Below, piece by piece: positions 51,761-60,330 of a stretch of 64,000 nucleotides of DNA. The DNA is taken from positions 109,403 through 173,402 of the forward strand of contig NZ_AUIE01000015.1 in NCBI RefSeq assembly GCF_000423545.1, written 5' to 3'. Source of the DNA: Metapseudomonas resinovorans DSM 21078. Lineage in GTDB: Bacteria > Pseudomonadota > Gammaproteobacteria > Pseudomonadales > Pseudomonadaceae. The position numbers and the translations under genes are program-made. The notes below the pieces were generated by a model. That model searched no databases, was not told the origin of the DNA, and saw nothing but the letters and a program-made list of their open reading frames with translations. How positions within the stretch are numbered: the stretch's first letter is position 1; the number at the start of each line of letters is the position of its first letter.

Positions 51761-53435
51761 CGAAAACCAAGTCACCGTCGGCGCCGCTATCGCCGCCTTC
51801 CTCGAGCAGTGCGACGTCAAGGCCGCCTTCGGGGTGATCTCCATCCACAACATGCCGATCCTCGACGCCTTCGCCATTCGCGGCAACATTCGCTTCGTGA
51901 TGGCCCGTGGCGAGGCTGGTGCAGCCAACATGGCCGACGCCTATGCCCGTACCACCGGTGGCCTGGGTGTATGCCTGACCAGCACCGGCACCGCCGCCGG
52001 CAACGCGGCTGGCGCCATGGTGGAGGCGCTCACCGCCGGCACGCCACTGCTGCACCTGACCGGGCAGATCGAAACCCCCTACCTGGATCAGAGCCTGGCC
52101 TACATTCACGAGGCACCGGACCAATTGACCATGCTCAAGGCCATCTCCAAGGCGGCCTTCCGCGTGCGCAGCGTCGACACCGCCATCAGCACCATCAAGC
52201 TGGCCGTGCAGACCGCCCTGACTGCGCCCACCGGACCGGTGAGCGTGGAAATCCCGATCGACATTCAGTCGGCCCTGATCAATATGCCGGCCGATCTCTC
52301 ACCACTGCCGGTGCCAGTAGCCAAGCCCTCCGAACAGGCCCTGGACGACCTGGCCGCGCGCTTCGCCAAGGCCAAGCGGCCGATGCTTTGGCTCGGTGGC
52401 GGTGCGCGTCACGCGGGCGAGCAGGTCCAGCGCCTGCTGGCCATGGGCGTGGGTGTGGTCACTAGCACCCAGGGACGCGGCATCGTCCCGGAAGACGACG
52501 AACGCTCGCTCGGCGCCTTCAACCTGAACAAGCCTGTGGAGCAGTTCTACCAGAGCTGTGATGCCATGCTTGTCGTTGGCTCGCGCCTGCGCGGCAACGA
52601 AACCCTCAAGTACGAGCTCAAGCTCCCGCGTCCGCTCTACCGGGCAGACGCCGATGCCACGGCGGAGGGCCGCTGCTACCCCAGTGACTTCTTCGTCTGT
52701 GGCGACTCTGAACTGGTCCTCAAGGGCCTGGCCGATCGGCTCGAAGGACGCCTATCGGTCGACCCGGCCTTCGCCGCTGACCTGGCCGCTGCGCGCAACC
52801 AGGCCCGTGCCCAACTGGTGGATGGCCTTGGCCCGTACGCCTCCCTGGTTGAGCAGCTGCAGGCCCTGGCCGGCAGGGATTTCAACTGGGTCCGCGACGT
52901 CACGGTTTCCAACAGCACCTGGGGCAACCGCCATCTGAAAATCTTCAGCCCGCGTGCCGGAGTACATGCGCTCGGCGGTGGTATCGGCCAGGGCCTGGCC
53001 ATGGGCATCGGTGCGGCGGTGGGCGCGGCGGAAACCGCACGTGGTCGCAAGAGTTTCGTACTGGCCGGTGACGGTGGCTTCATCCTCAACCTGGGTGAGC
53101 TGGCCACTGCCGTCCAGGAGCGAGCCGACATGGTCATCGTCCTGATGAACGACCAAGGCTATGGCGTGATCAAGAACATCCAGGACGCCGCCTACGGTGG
53201 CCGTCGCTGCTACGTCGACTTGCACACCCCGGATTACGCGCAGCTATCCGCCTCCCTTGGCCTGCGCCACGCCAAGGTCAGCGACCTGAAGGAATTCAGC
53301 AGCGTGCTGGATGGCGCCCTGGCCGAGTCCGGTCCCTTCCTGCTGGAAGTGGACATGCTCTCGGTGGGCAGCTTCAAGACCATCTTCGCCGGTCCGCCGA
53401 CCAACGAAGCCAAGGCCGCCAAGGCCACTGTCTGA
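51753..53435 (+). CDS. Thiamine-diphosphate enzyme (acetolactate-synthase/decarboxylase-like)
   Basis: A 560-residue protein with the three-domain TPP-enzyme layout: N-terminal domain with the activating glutamate 54 (MARGEAGAANMADAYAR), central domain (KRPMLWLGGGARHAGE), and the C-terminal cofactor motif FVLAGDGGFILNLGELATAVQERADMVIVLMNDQ. It cannot be assigned between decarboxylase, lyase and synthase. A 2-oxo acid produced by ring or side-chain degradation is the likely substrate. Its start overlaps the SDR stop by 8 bases. Confidence 0.85.
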   Translation: MRNENQVTVGAAIAAFLEQCDVKAAFGVISIHNMPILDAFAIRGNIRFVMARGEAGAANMADAYARTTGGLGVCLTSTGTAAGNAAGAMVEALTAGTPLLHLTGQIETPYLDQSLAYIHEAPDQLTMLKAISKAAFRVRSVDTAISTIKLAVQTALTAPTGPVSVEIPIDIQSALINMPADLSPLPVPVAKPSEQALDDLAARFAKAKRPMLWLGGGARHAGEQVQRLLAMGVGVVTSTQGRGIVPEDDERSLGAFNLNKPVEQFYQSCDAMLVVGSRLRGNETLKYELKLPRPLYRADADATAEGRCYPSDFFVCGDSELVLKGLADRLEGRLSVDPAFAADLAAARNQARAQLVDGLGPYASLVEQLQALAGRDFNWVRDVTVSNSTWGNRHLKIFSPRAGVHALGGGIGQGLAMGIGAAVGAAETARGRKSFVLAGDGGFILNLGELATAVQERADMVIVLMNDQGYGVIKNIQDAAYGGRRCYVDLHTPDYAQLSASLGLRHAKVSDLKEFSSVLDGALAESGPFLLEVDMLSVGSFKTIFAGPPTNEAKAAKATV

Positions 53436-53445
53436 GGCAGATGCC

Positions 53446-54249
53446 ATGTTGCATATCACCATGATCGGTTGCGGCGCCATTGGCGTCGGTGTGCTGGAAC
53501 TGCTGGAGAGCGACCCGCAACTCTGCGTCGATGCGGTGATAGTCCCGTCGGAGTCCGAAGCGCTGGTTCGCCAGCGCCTGGCCAGCCTGCGCAAGCCGCC
53601 GCAGGTGCTCAGCGAGCTGCCCGTCGGGTCGCGTCCCGACCTGCTGGTGGAGTGCGCCGGGCATCGCGCCATCGAGCAGCACGTGCTGCCGGCACTGGCC
53701 CAGGGCATTCCCTGCCTGGTGGTATCGGTGGGCGCGTTGTCCGAGCCAGGGCTGGTGGAACGCCTGGAGGCCGCCGCGGAGTTCGGCGGCACCCGTATCG
53801 AACTGCTGCCCGGTGCCATCGGCGGTATCGATGCGCTGTCGGCGGCCAAGGTGGGTGGGCTGGAATCGGTGCGTTACACCGGCCGCAAGCCGGCGCGCGC
53901 CTGGCTGGGCACGCCGGGTGAGCAGGTCTGCGACCTGGAGCATCTGGCCGAGGCGCAGGTGATCTTCGAAGGCAGCGCCCGCGAAGCCGCACGGCTCTAC
54001 CCGAAGAACGCCAACGTCGCCGCCACGCTGTCGCTCGCCGGCCTCGGCCTGGACCGCACCCAGGTGCGTCTGATCGCCGACCCGGCCAGTTGCGAGAACG
54101 TTCACCAGGTGGAAGCCAGCGGCGCCTTCGGCGGCTTCGAGCTGACCCTGCGCGGCAAGCCGCTGGCGGCCAACCCCAAGACGTCGGCGCTGACCGTGTA
54201 CAGCGTGGTCCGCGCCTTGGGCAACCACGCCCATGTGATTTCGATTTAG
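53446..54249 (+). CDS. L-aspartate dehydrogenase-like (NadX/DUF108) protein
   Basis: A 267-residue protein with an N-terminal Rossmann motif (ITMIGCGAIGVGVLELLES), DLLVECAGHRAIEQHVLPALAQG, LLPGAIGGIDALSAAK and AARLYPKNANVAATLSLAGLGLDRTQVRLIADP, matching aspartate dehydrogenases of the NadX type. These interconvert aspartate and iminosuccinate with NAD(P). Its place in a catabolic operon with a RidA protein suggests a role in handling an imine or amino group rather than NAD synthesis. It lies 10 bases before the aldehyde dehydrogenase gene. Confidence 0.85.
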   Translation: MLHITMIGCGAIGVGVLELLESDPQLCVDAVIVPSESEALVRQRLASLRKPPQVLSELPVGSRPDLLVECAGHRAIEQHVLPALAQGIPCLVVSVGALSEPGLVERLEAAAEFGGTRIELLPGAIGGIDALSAAKVGGLESVRYTGRKPARAWLGTPGEQVCDLEHLAEAQVIFEGSAREAARLYPKNANVAATLSLAGLGLDRTQVRLIADPASCENVHQVEASGAFGGFELTLRGKPLAANPKTSALTVYSVVRALGNHAHVISI

Positions 54250-54259
54250 GGGCACTACC

Positions 54260-55744
54260 GTGATAGACCTGAACCCGATCCAACCCATCTGCATCGCTGG
54301 CGAGTGGCGCCTGGGCGGTGGTGATCTCTACACCAGCCTCTACCCGGCCACCGGCGAGGCCATCGCCCGCCTGCACGCGGCCAGCCTGGATGATGTTGAG
54401 GAAGCCATCCAGGGCGCTCACCGCGCCTTCCGTGAAAGCGGCTGGGCCCAGCGCAAGCCCCATGAGCGCGCCGCCGTGCTCTACCGCATCGCCGCGCTGA
54501 TCCGCGAGCGCAGCGAAGAACTGGCGCAGCTGCAACGTCTGGACAACGGCAAGCCGATCAAGGAAACCCGCAACCTGGTGGCCAGCGCCGCCGCCACCTT
54601 CCAGTTCTTCGCCGCTGCTTGCGAAACCCTGGAAGAGACCATCACACCGTCGCGCGGCGACTTCGTCACCATGAGCGTGTACGAGCCCATGGGCGTGGTG
54701 GCCGCCATCACCCCGTGGAACTCGCCCATTGCCTCCGAGGCGCAGAAGATGGCGCCGGCCCTGGCTGCTGGCAACGCGGTAGTGGTGAAACCGGCTGAGA
54801 TTACCCCGCTTGCGGCGCTGGCCCTGGCGCGCATCTGCGATGAGGCCGGCCTGCCGCGCGGCCTGGTGAGCGTGCTGCCGGGCAAGGGCTCGGTGATCGG
54901 CGACGTGCTGACCCGCCATCCGCTCGTCAAGCGCGTGTCCTTCACCGGCGGTACCAGCACCGGCAAGCACATCGCGCGCATCGCCGCCGACAAGATGATG
55001 CCCGTGTCCATGGAACTGGGTGGCAAGTCGCCCACCATGGTGCTGGCCGATGCCGACCTCGACCATGCGGTAGCCGGGGTGCTCTACGGCATCTTCAGTT
55101 CCAGCGGCGAGTCCTGCATCGCCGGCTCGCGCCTGTTCGTCGCCCATGAGCATTACGAGGCGTTCATGGAGCGCCTGGCGGCCGGCGCGGCAGCCCTGCG
55201 TGTCGGCGACCCGGCCGACGAACGTACGCAGATGGGCCCGCTGATCAGCGCACGTCACCGCGAGTCGGTGGAGCGCTTCGTCGAGATGGGCGTGGCCGAA
55301 GGCGGCCGCCTGCGCACCGGCGGCATCCGCCCCCACGGTGCGGCGTTCGACCGTGGCTATTTCTACACCCCGACCATCATCGAAGGCCTCTCCAACGACG
55401 CCCGTCTGTGCCAGGAGGAAGTCTTCGGCCCGGTGCTGGTGGCCATGCCCTTCGAGGATGAGGCTGCGCTTATCGAGCAGGCAAATGACAGCTGCTACGC
55501 GCTGGCCGCCGGCATCTGGACCCGCGACTTCCAGCGAGCCTGGAAGCTGGGCCGAGCGGTGCAGGCCGGCACCGTGTGGATCAACACCTACAAGCAGTTC
55601 TCCATCTCCACCCCGTTCGGCGGCTGGCGCGACAGCGGCCTGGGCCGCGAAAAGGGCCGCCTGGGGATCCTCCAGTACATGGAGCAGAAGAGCCTCTACT
55701 GGGGCCTGAACGAACAGCCGCTGGCCTGGGCCGGCAGCCACTGA
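54260..55744 (+). CDS. Aldehyde dehydrogenase
   Basis: A 494-residue ALDH beginning at GTG 54260. Catalytic features are ITPWNSPIASEAQKMAPALAAGNAVVVKPAEITP (cofactor), SFTGGTSTGKHI, glutamate in SMELGGKSPTMVLADADLD and cysteine in SSGESCIAGSRLFV; EEVFGPVL follows. It probably oxidises the aldehyde produced by the TPP enzyme or by side-chain cleavage. Confidence 0.92.
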   Translation: MIDLNPIQPICIAGEWRLGGGDLYTSLYPATGEAIARLHAASLDDVEEAIQGAHRAFRESGWAQRKPHERAAVLYRIAALIRERSEELAQLQRLDNGKPIKETRNLVASAAATFQFFAAACETLEETITPSRGDFVTMSVYEPMGVVAAITPWNSPIASEAQKMAPALAAGNAVVVKPAEITPLAALALARICDEAGLPRGLVSVLPGKGSVIGDVLTRHPLVKRVSFTGGTSTGKHIARIAADKMMPVSMELGGKSPTMVLADADLDHAVAGVLYGIFSSSGESCIAGSRLFVAHEHYEAFMERLAAGAAALRVGDPADERTQMGPLISARHRESVERFVEMGVAEGGRLRTGGIRPHGAAFDRGYFYTPTIIEGLSNDARLCQEEVFGPVLVAMPFEDEAALIEQANDSCYALAAGIWTRDFQRAWKLGRAVQAGTVWINTYKQFSISTPFGGWRDSGLGREKGRLGILQYMEQKSLYWGLNEQPLAWAGSH

Positions 55745-55757
55745 CGAGGAAAACGCG

Positions 55758-56723
55758 ATGAGCGTATTGGGAATCGACGAAATCACCTACGGCGTGGAGG
55801 ACCTGGAATCCAGCGTTCGCTTCTTCGCCGACTGGGGCCTGAAGCAGGTGGAGTCGGGCAGCGACCGGGTCGTGTTCGAAAGCCTCAACGGCTGCCGGGT
55901 CATTGTCTCGCCGCTGGATACACCCGGCCTGCCCCCGGCCATCGAGGCCGGCTCCACCTTGCGCGAGGTGGTCTGGGGCGTGGAGAGCGAGGCGGACCTC
56001 AAGCGTTACGCCGAACGTATCGCCAACGACCCCGGCTTTACCGAAGGGGAAGGTCGCATCGGCTGCCTTGATCCCAATGGCCTGGCCATTCGTTTCCAGG
56101 TCACGAAGAAGCGCGACATCCAGGTGCAGTGCGGCCAGTCCAATACCTGGCAATACAAGGGGCGAGTCAACCAGGCCAGCCCTATCTACGAACGCGCCCA
56201 GCCCATCGAGGTGGGACATGTGGTGTTCTTCGTCAAGGACGTGAACGCCTGTGAACGCTTCTACCGCGAGCGCTTCGGCTTCGTCTGCTCCGACCGCTAC
56301 CCGAACCGTGGCGCCTTCATGCGTTGCGCGGAGGAGGGCGGCCACCACGACCTGTTCATGCTGCAACTGCCGCAGCCGCGCGCCGGCCTCAACCACGTGG
56401 CCTTCACCGTGCGCGATATCCATGAGGTGTTCGGCGGCGGCATGCACATTTCGCGTTGCGGCTGGGACACCGAAATCGGTCCGGGCCGCCACCCGGTGTC
56501 GTCCGCCTACTTCTGGTACTTCAGGAACCCCGCCGGCGCGCTGGTGGAGTACTACGCCGACGAAGACCAACTGACCGGTGAGTGGCAGGCCCGCGAGTTC
56601 GAGCCGGGTCCCACCGTCTTTGCCGAGTGGGCCATCGCCGGTGGCCTGGACGGCAACACCCGGCGGCAGAAGAACGTCGAGGCGCCGCAAGGCAAGTTCC
56701 TCACCGACAAGCCCAAGCGCTGA
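55758..56723 (+). CDS. Type I extradiol-dioxygenase-like VOC protein
   Basis: A 321-residue protein with two VOC domains, the size of two-domain extradiol dioxygenases. The N-terminal domain lacks metal ligands, whereas the C-terminal one has H154 (VGHVVFFVKDV), H213 (LNHVAFTVRD) and E264 (LVEYYADED), spaced almost as in BphC (146, 210, 260). Candidate acid/base residues are H196/H197 (GGHHDLF) and the tyrosines at 251-254 (AYFWYF). The layout supports a real ring-cleaving enzyme rather than a resistance protein. Confidence 0.78.
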   Translation: MSVLGIDEITYGVEDLESSVRFFADWGLKQVESGSDRVVFESLNGCRVIVSPLDTPGLPPAIEAGSTLREVVWGVESEADLKRYAERIANDPGFTEGEGRIGCLDPNGLAIRFQVTKKRDIQVQCGQSNTWQYKGRVNQASPIYERAQPIEVGHVVFFVKDVNACERFYRERFGFVCSDRYPNRGAFMRCAEEGGHHDLFMLQLPQPRAGLNHVAFTVRDIHEVFGGGMHISRCGWDTEIGPGRHPVSSAYFWYFRNPAGALVEYYADEDQLTGEWQAREFEPGPTVFAEWAIAGGLDGNTRRQKNVEAPQGKFLTDKPKR

Positions 56724-56730
56724 GGCGGCC

Positions 56731-57048
56731 ATGAGCGAGACCCTGCTGCTGACCGTGCTGCTCAAGCACGACCAGACCAAGAACCTCGAGGACATCCAGG
56801 CCCACATGAAGGCCATGGAGTGGTGGGAACGCTTCCCCGGAGAAGGCGTCGAGATCGTTTCCTGGACCGTTGCCATGGGCTTGGGACAGATCGTCACGCT
56901 GCGCCTGCCGCCAGCTCTGCTGCCACGAATCAACGTTGAACTGGAACGCTCCGCCTGGGGCGTGTTCCGCACCGAATGCTACCCGACCTACGACTTCGTC
57001 CCGGTTCGCGAATCCATCCGCGAACGGGTCCGCAATGGAGGCCAATGA
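56731..57048 (+). CDS. Small conserved protein, possibly a dimeric alpha-beta barrel
   Basis: A 105-residue protein with the pattern beta-alpha-beta-beta-alpha-beta: LLLTVLLKHDQT, then an amphipathic helix (DIQAHMKAMEWWERFP), GVEIVSWTVAMGLGQIVTLRLP, then a second helix. This resembles muconolactone-isomerase or YciI-like dimeric barrels, but I do not recognise a named family. It lies 7 bases after the VOC gene and 1 base before the next. No signal or membrane segment. Confidence 0.65.
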   Translation: MSETLLLTVLLKHDQTKNLEDIQAHMKAMEWWERFPGEGVEIVSWTVAMGLGQIVTLRLPPALLPRINVELERSAWGVFRTECYPTYDFVPVRESIRERVRNGGQ

Positions 57049-57049
57049 A

Positions 57050-57268
57050 ATGCAAGACCGTTATCTGGAACCCCATCAGGCACGTTCCCGCGAGCCGAAC
57101 TCTTTCGAAGACCTGCTCGGTGACTCCATCGAGCGTGCCTACGCCGCCGGGCTGCATGACCTGCCGGGTCTGCTCGGCTACCTCAACCAGGCCGGCCCGA
57201 CATGCCCCGGCGGTGGGCCCTGGACCGAGGACGCCTACAAGACCCTGATGGCTCGCCTGGGCGAGTGA
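57050..57268 (+). CDS. 72-residue protein with recombinase-like helical domain
   Basis: GGAGG lies 8 bases before ATG 57050, which starts one base after the previous stop. The C-terminal part, LLGYLNQAGPTCPGGGPWTEDAYKTLMARLGE, resembles the small helical domain of serine recombinases (LNxxGxxTxxGxxWT). On its own in an oxygenase operon it cannot be a recombinase and is probably a partner or regulatory protein for the Rieske enzyme encoded next. Confidence 0.65.
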   Translation: MQDRYLEPHQARSREPNSFEDLLGDSIERAYAAGLHDLPGLLGYLNQAGPTCPGGGPWTEDAYKTLMARLGE

Positions 57269-57291
57269 ATTCCCTTCAAGAGGAAACCGAT

Positions 57292-58311
57292 ATGAGCACC
57301 GTGGACCCTGTTGAACAACTCCTGGCCAATGGTCTGAAGAACCTCTGGTACCCCATCTGTCCGGTCGGCTTCATCGCCGACAAGCCGGTGTCCCTGCGTC
57401 GCCTGGGCTACAAACTGGCCCTCTGGCGCGACACGGACGGCTCCCTGCATGCCCTCGAAGACCACTGCCCGCACCGTGGCGCCCCACTGTCGCGTGGGGT
57501 GAACCTGGGTGACCGCCTGCAGTGCCCCTACCACGGTGTGGAAGTGCGCTGCGATGGCGTCACCACCCGCGTCCCCGGCAGCCCCGGCTGCAAGCTGGAA
57601 GGTAGCCAGGCCACCCGCTACTTCCACGTGACCGAGGCGGCAGGTGCTGTGTGGTTGTACAACTCGGCGAGCAACATCGAGGAGGCGCCTCCGCTGGTGC
57701 TGCCGGAGCAGCTGACCGACCCGGCGTTCTCACATTTCCTCTGCTATGCGGAGTGGCGCGGCGACTACCGCTACGTGCTGGACAACGTCATGGACCCCAT
57801 GCATGGCACCTACCTGCACAAGCAGTCGCATTCCATGTCCGAAGGTGAGAGCCAGGCGAAGTTCGTCACCCGCGACACGGACACGGGCTTCATCTTCGAG
57901 AAGGACGGTCAGCGCGGCGTCAACTTCGACTGGACCGAGTGGGCCGATACCGGTGTGCACTGGATGCGCCTGGAGATCCCCTATCCGAAGACCGGCGGCC
58001 CGGGCGGCAACTTCCATATCGTCGGCAGCTACACGCCTATCAGCCGTGAGCTCTCCGCGGTGTTCCATTGGCGTTGCCGGGCGCTTACCGGCTGGCAACG
58101 TGACACCTGGCGCTTCCTCTACAAGAACCGCCTGGAGGCCCGTCACTGGGCGGTGCTGGAGCAGGACCGGGAAATGCTCGAGTTCATGGAGTCGGACGCT
58201 AACCAGCGCGAAAACCTCTACCAACACGACCTGGGCCTGGTGCGACTGCGCCGCCACATGAAGAACCTGGCCAAGGCTCAGTTGGAGCTCATTGAGGCCA
58301 AGCAGCTATGA
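57292..58311 (+). CDS. Rieske non-heme iron oxygenase, oxygenase component
   Basis: A 339-residue protein. The Rieske [2Fe-2S] motif is C59-x-H61 ... C78-x2-H81 (DHCPHRGAPLSRG, QCPYHGVEV). The mononuclear iron site is in DNVMDPMHGTYLHKQSHS with two histidines; the third ligand is probably the aspartate in LEQDREML. The size and single-subunit form are those of demethylase/monooxygenase types such as VanA or KshA rather than of benzene-type alpha-beta dioxygenases. AAGAGGAAA precedes ATG 57292. Electrons would come from the reductase at 58757. Confidence 0.9.
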   Translation: MSTVDPVEQLLANGLKNLWYPICPVGFIADKPVSLRRLGYKLALWRDTDGSLHALEDHCPHRGAPLSRGVNLGDRLQCPYHGVEVRCDGVTTRVPGSPGCKLEGSQATRYFHVTEAAGAVWLYNSASNIEEAPPLVLPEQLTDPAFSHFLCYAEWRGDYRYVLDNVMDPMHGTYLHKQSHSMSEGESQAKFVTRDTDTGFIFEKDGQRGVNFDWTEWADTGVHWMRLEIPYPKTGGPGGNFHIVGSYTPISRELSAVFHWRCRALTGWQRDTWRFLYKNRLEARHWAVLEQDREMLEFMESDANQRENLYQHDLGLVRLRRHMKNLAKAQLELIEAKQL

Positions 58312-58742
58312 CCCCCGTCCGTCGCATCCGCGCTAACGCCCTGCCCGAGCAGCCCACCGCCAGTTGGTCCAATGCCCTGCTGGTGGGGCAGGAGCTGGTG
58401 ATGTCCGGTATGACCGGGCACCCGGCCACCCGTCAAGCGGCCGAGCGTGGCGAACCGCTGGACGCCCATGCCCAGACCCTAGTGGTGCTGGGCAAGGTAA
58501 AGGCGTTGCTGGAAGCGGCGGGCGGACACATCGGCAATATCTACAAGCTCAACGTCTATGTCACCCGCATCGCCGACAAGGACGAGGTCGGGCGCGCAAG
58601 GCGCGATTTCTTCGCCGGACAGAACATCTTCCCGGCCTCCACCCTGGTGGAGGTCCGTGGCCTGGTGTTCCCCGAACTGGTGGTGGAAATTGACGCCTGG
58701 GCGCGTCTGGACATCGATCTGGCGAACTGCGACGAAGCCTGA
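58308..58742 (+). CDS. RidA/YjgF-family protein
   Basis: A 144-residue protein with the RidA fold: NALLVGQELVMSGMTGHP, QTLVVLGKVKALLEAAGGHIGNIYKLNVYVTRIAD and FPASTLVEVRGLVFPELVVEIDAWARL, including the conserved arginine in EVRGL that binds the substrate carboxylate. RidA proteins hydrolyse enamine/imine intermediates. Its start overlaps the Rieske stop (ATGA). In this operon it points to a nitrogen-bearing intermediate. Confidence 0.88.
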   Translation: MTPVRRIRANALPEQPTASWSNALLVGQELVMSGMTGHPATRQAAERGEPLDAHAQTLVVLGKVKALLEAAGGHIGNIYKLNVYVTRIADKDEVGRARRDFFAGQNIFPASTLVEVRGLVFPELVVEIDAWARLDIDLANCDEA

Positions 58743-58756
58743 AACAGAGGTAGAAC

Positions 58757-59713
58757 ATGACTCACAACAACACGCTTACGGCCTTCGTCCATACCCTGCG
58801 CTTCGAAGCGGAAGGCATCACCAGTGTCGAGCTGCGCCCATGCGGCGATCAGGTATTCGCGCCTTTCAGCGCTGGCGCTCATATCGACCTGCACCTGCCC
58901 AACGGGCTGGTGCGCAGCTACTCCCTGCTCAACTCGCCGGAAGACAGCAGCCGTTATGTGGTCGGTATTCTGCGTGATCGCAATAGCCGTGGTGGCTCGG
59001 CCTACGTGCACCAGAACCTGCGGGTTGGCATGCAGTTGCAGATCTCCCAGCCACGCAATCTGTTCCAACTGGACGAAGACGCAGAACACACCGTTCTGGT
59101 GGCTGGCGGCATCGGCGTGACGCCCATCTATTGCATGCTCAACCGGCTGCGCGCCCTGGGCCGATCGGTGGAAATGCTCTACTGCGCGCGCTCGCGCAAG
59201 GAGGCTGCCTTCGTCGAAGAGCTGGCCGCCAGCGATGCCAATATCCAGTTGCACTTCGATGATGAGAAGGGCGGGCCTGTCGACCTCAGGAGCTTCCTCG
59301 CCGAGCGGCCGTCCAGCGCGCATTTTTATTGCTGCGGTCCGACGCCGATGATCGATGCCTTCGAGAACCTCTGCGAAAGCCTTGGTCACCCGAACATGCA
59401 CATCGAGCGCTTCGCTGCCGCACCCCAGGCGCCCGCAGCGCTCCAGGGCACCTACGAGGTGCAACTGGCTCGAAGTGGCAAGAGCGTCGAGGTGCCGGGG
59501 GGCAAGTCGCTGCTCGATGCGCTGCTTGAATCGGGCATCGAGGTCGATTGCAGCTGCCGCGAAGGTGTCTGCGGCGCCTGCGAAACCCGTGTGCTGGAAG
59601 GCGAACCGGACCACCGTGACGGCGTGCTGACCAAGGCTGAGAAGGCGGCGAACCAGACGATGATGGTCTGTGTTTCCGGCTGCAAGGGCTCGCGTCTAGT
59701 GCTGGATCTGTAA
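58757..59713 (+). CDS. Rieske-oxygenase reductase (flavin, NAD, plant-type [2Fe-2S])
   Basis: A 318-residue protein with a flavin domain (HLPNGLVRSYSLLNSPED), an NAD-binding domain (TVLVAGGIGVTPIYCMLNRLRALGRSVEMLYCARS, FYCCGPTPMIDAFENLC) and a C-terminal ferredoxin domain with cysteines in CSCREGVCGACETRVL and VCVSGC. This order is that of class IA reductases such as VanB. It is the last gene of the operon and the electron supplier of the Rieske oxygenase. Confidence 0.92.
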   Translation: MTHNNTLTAFVHTLRFEAEGITSVELRPCGDQVFAPFSAGAHIDLHLPNGLVRSYSLLNSPEDSSRYVVGILRDRNSRGGSAYVHQNLRVGMQLQISQPRNLFQLDEDAEHTVLVAGGIGVTPIYCMLNRLRALGRSVEMLYCARSRKEAAFVEELAASDANIQLHFDDEKGGPVDLRSFLAERPSSAHFYCCGPTPMIDAFENLCESLGHPNMHIERFAAAPQAPAALQGTYEVQLARSGKSVEVPGGKSLLDALLESGIEVDCSCREGVCGACETRVLEGEPDHRDGVLTKAEKAANQTMMVCVSGCKGSRLVLDL

Positions 59714-59751
59714 TACCGCTTCACCCGTTGTGCTCCTTTGTTTACCCCTTC

Positions 59752-59781
59752 AGCCGGCGCTCGTGACGCCGGCTTTTTTTT
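59752..59781 (+). terminator. Rho-independent terminator of the catabolic operon
   Basis: AGCCGGCG (59752-59759), loop CTCGTGA, CGCCGGCT (59767-59774), followed by a run of eight T. It ends the 14.4-kb gene set beginning at 45285. Confidence 0.92.
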
Positions 59782-59903
59782 GTTCCTCGTGGTTGGCCGG
59801 GGAGGACGGCTAGTACGGGTTTGGCAATCCGGCTTGGGGGCGTGAGCCTTGCTCATTTTCCCCTGCATCCATGTCGCTCGCCTCCGTGCGACTCTGGATT
59901 CCC

Positions 59904-59934
59904 TTGTAGGAGCCAGCTTGCTGGCGAATGCGGA
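59904..59934. repeat. REP unit TTGTAGGAGCCAGCTTGCTGGCGAATGCGGA
   Basis: A single unit with the palindrome GCCAGCTTGCTGGC, of the same family as the copies at 23062 and 38456, located between the operon terminator and the porin promoter. Confidence 0.75.
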
Positions 59935-60330
59935 CTGTCTCGCCGGATGCCGTCATCTTTCTCCTCGTCAGGCGCGACCAGCAAGGAGATGTACAAAGGC
60001 AAATACACCATCCTGCCAACTCAACCTGATCCGCTGTTCTCCGAAGTTCCGTGTTGCACCTTGTTGAGTCCTTTTTCTCTGGGCAGCGTTTGAAGTTTGT
60101 TTGTGCTATTCGAATATCCCCGAAAGCTATTCAGACTTTTCCACCTTGTTTTTTCAGTGAAACGACAGATATCCCCATAAAGTGTCACCGTGAAGATTCT
60201 ACGCACGCACTTTGTGCGTTTTTGTTACCCCGCATTCATCACGTTTCGAGGGCGGTACAAAGTGTCGCGTTCAGCATATAAACAATTGTATTTAAAGGGT
60301 TTTATTTGAGTTACTCGGGTTGTTTTGTGA
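59935..60330. other. A+T-rich non-coding stretch upstream of the porin
   Basis: From about 60050 to 60330 base composition drops sharply compared with the flanking genes. No gene is supported. GTTTTTTCAGTGAAAC at 60148-60163 matches the operator pattern and lies about 189 bp upstream of the proximal pair; GTTTTATTTGAGTTAC at 60299-60314 is a weaker match. Confidence 0.5.

Noticed and set aside
53609..55786. 725-codon minus-strand open frame opposite the aspartate and aldehyde dehydrogenases
   Set aside because: Shadow spanning two well-supported genes.
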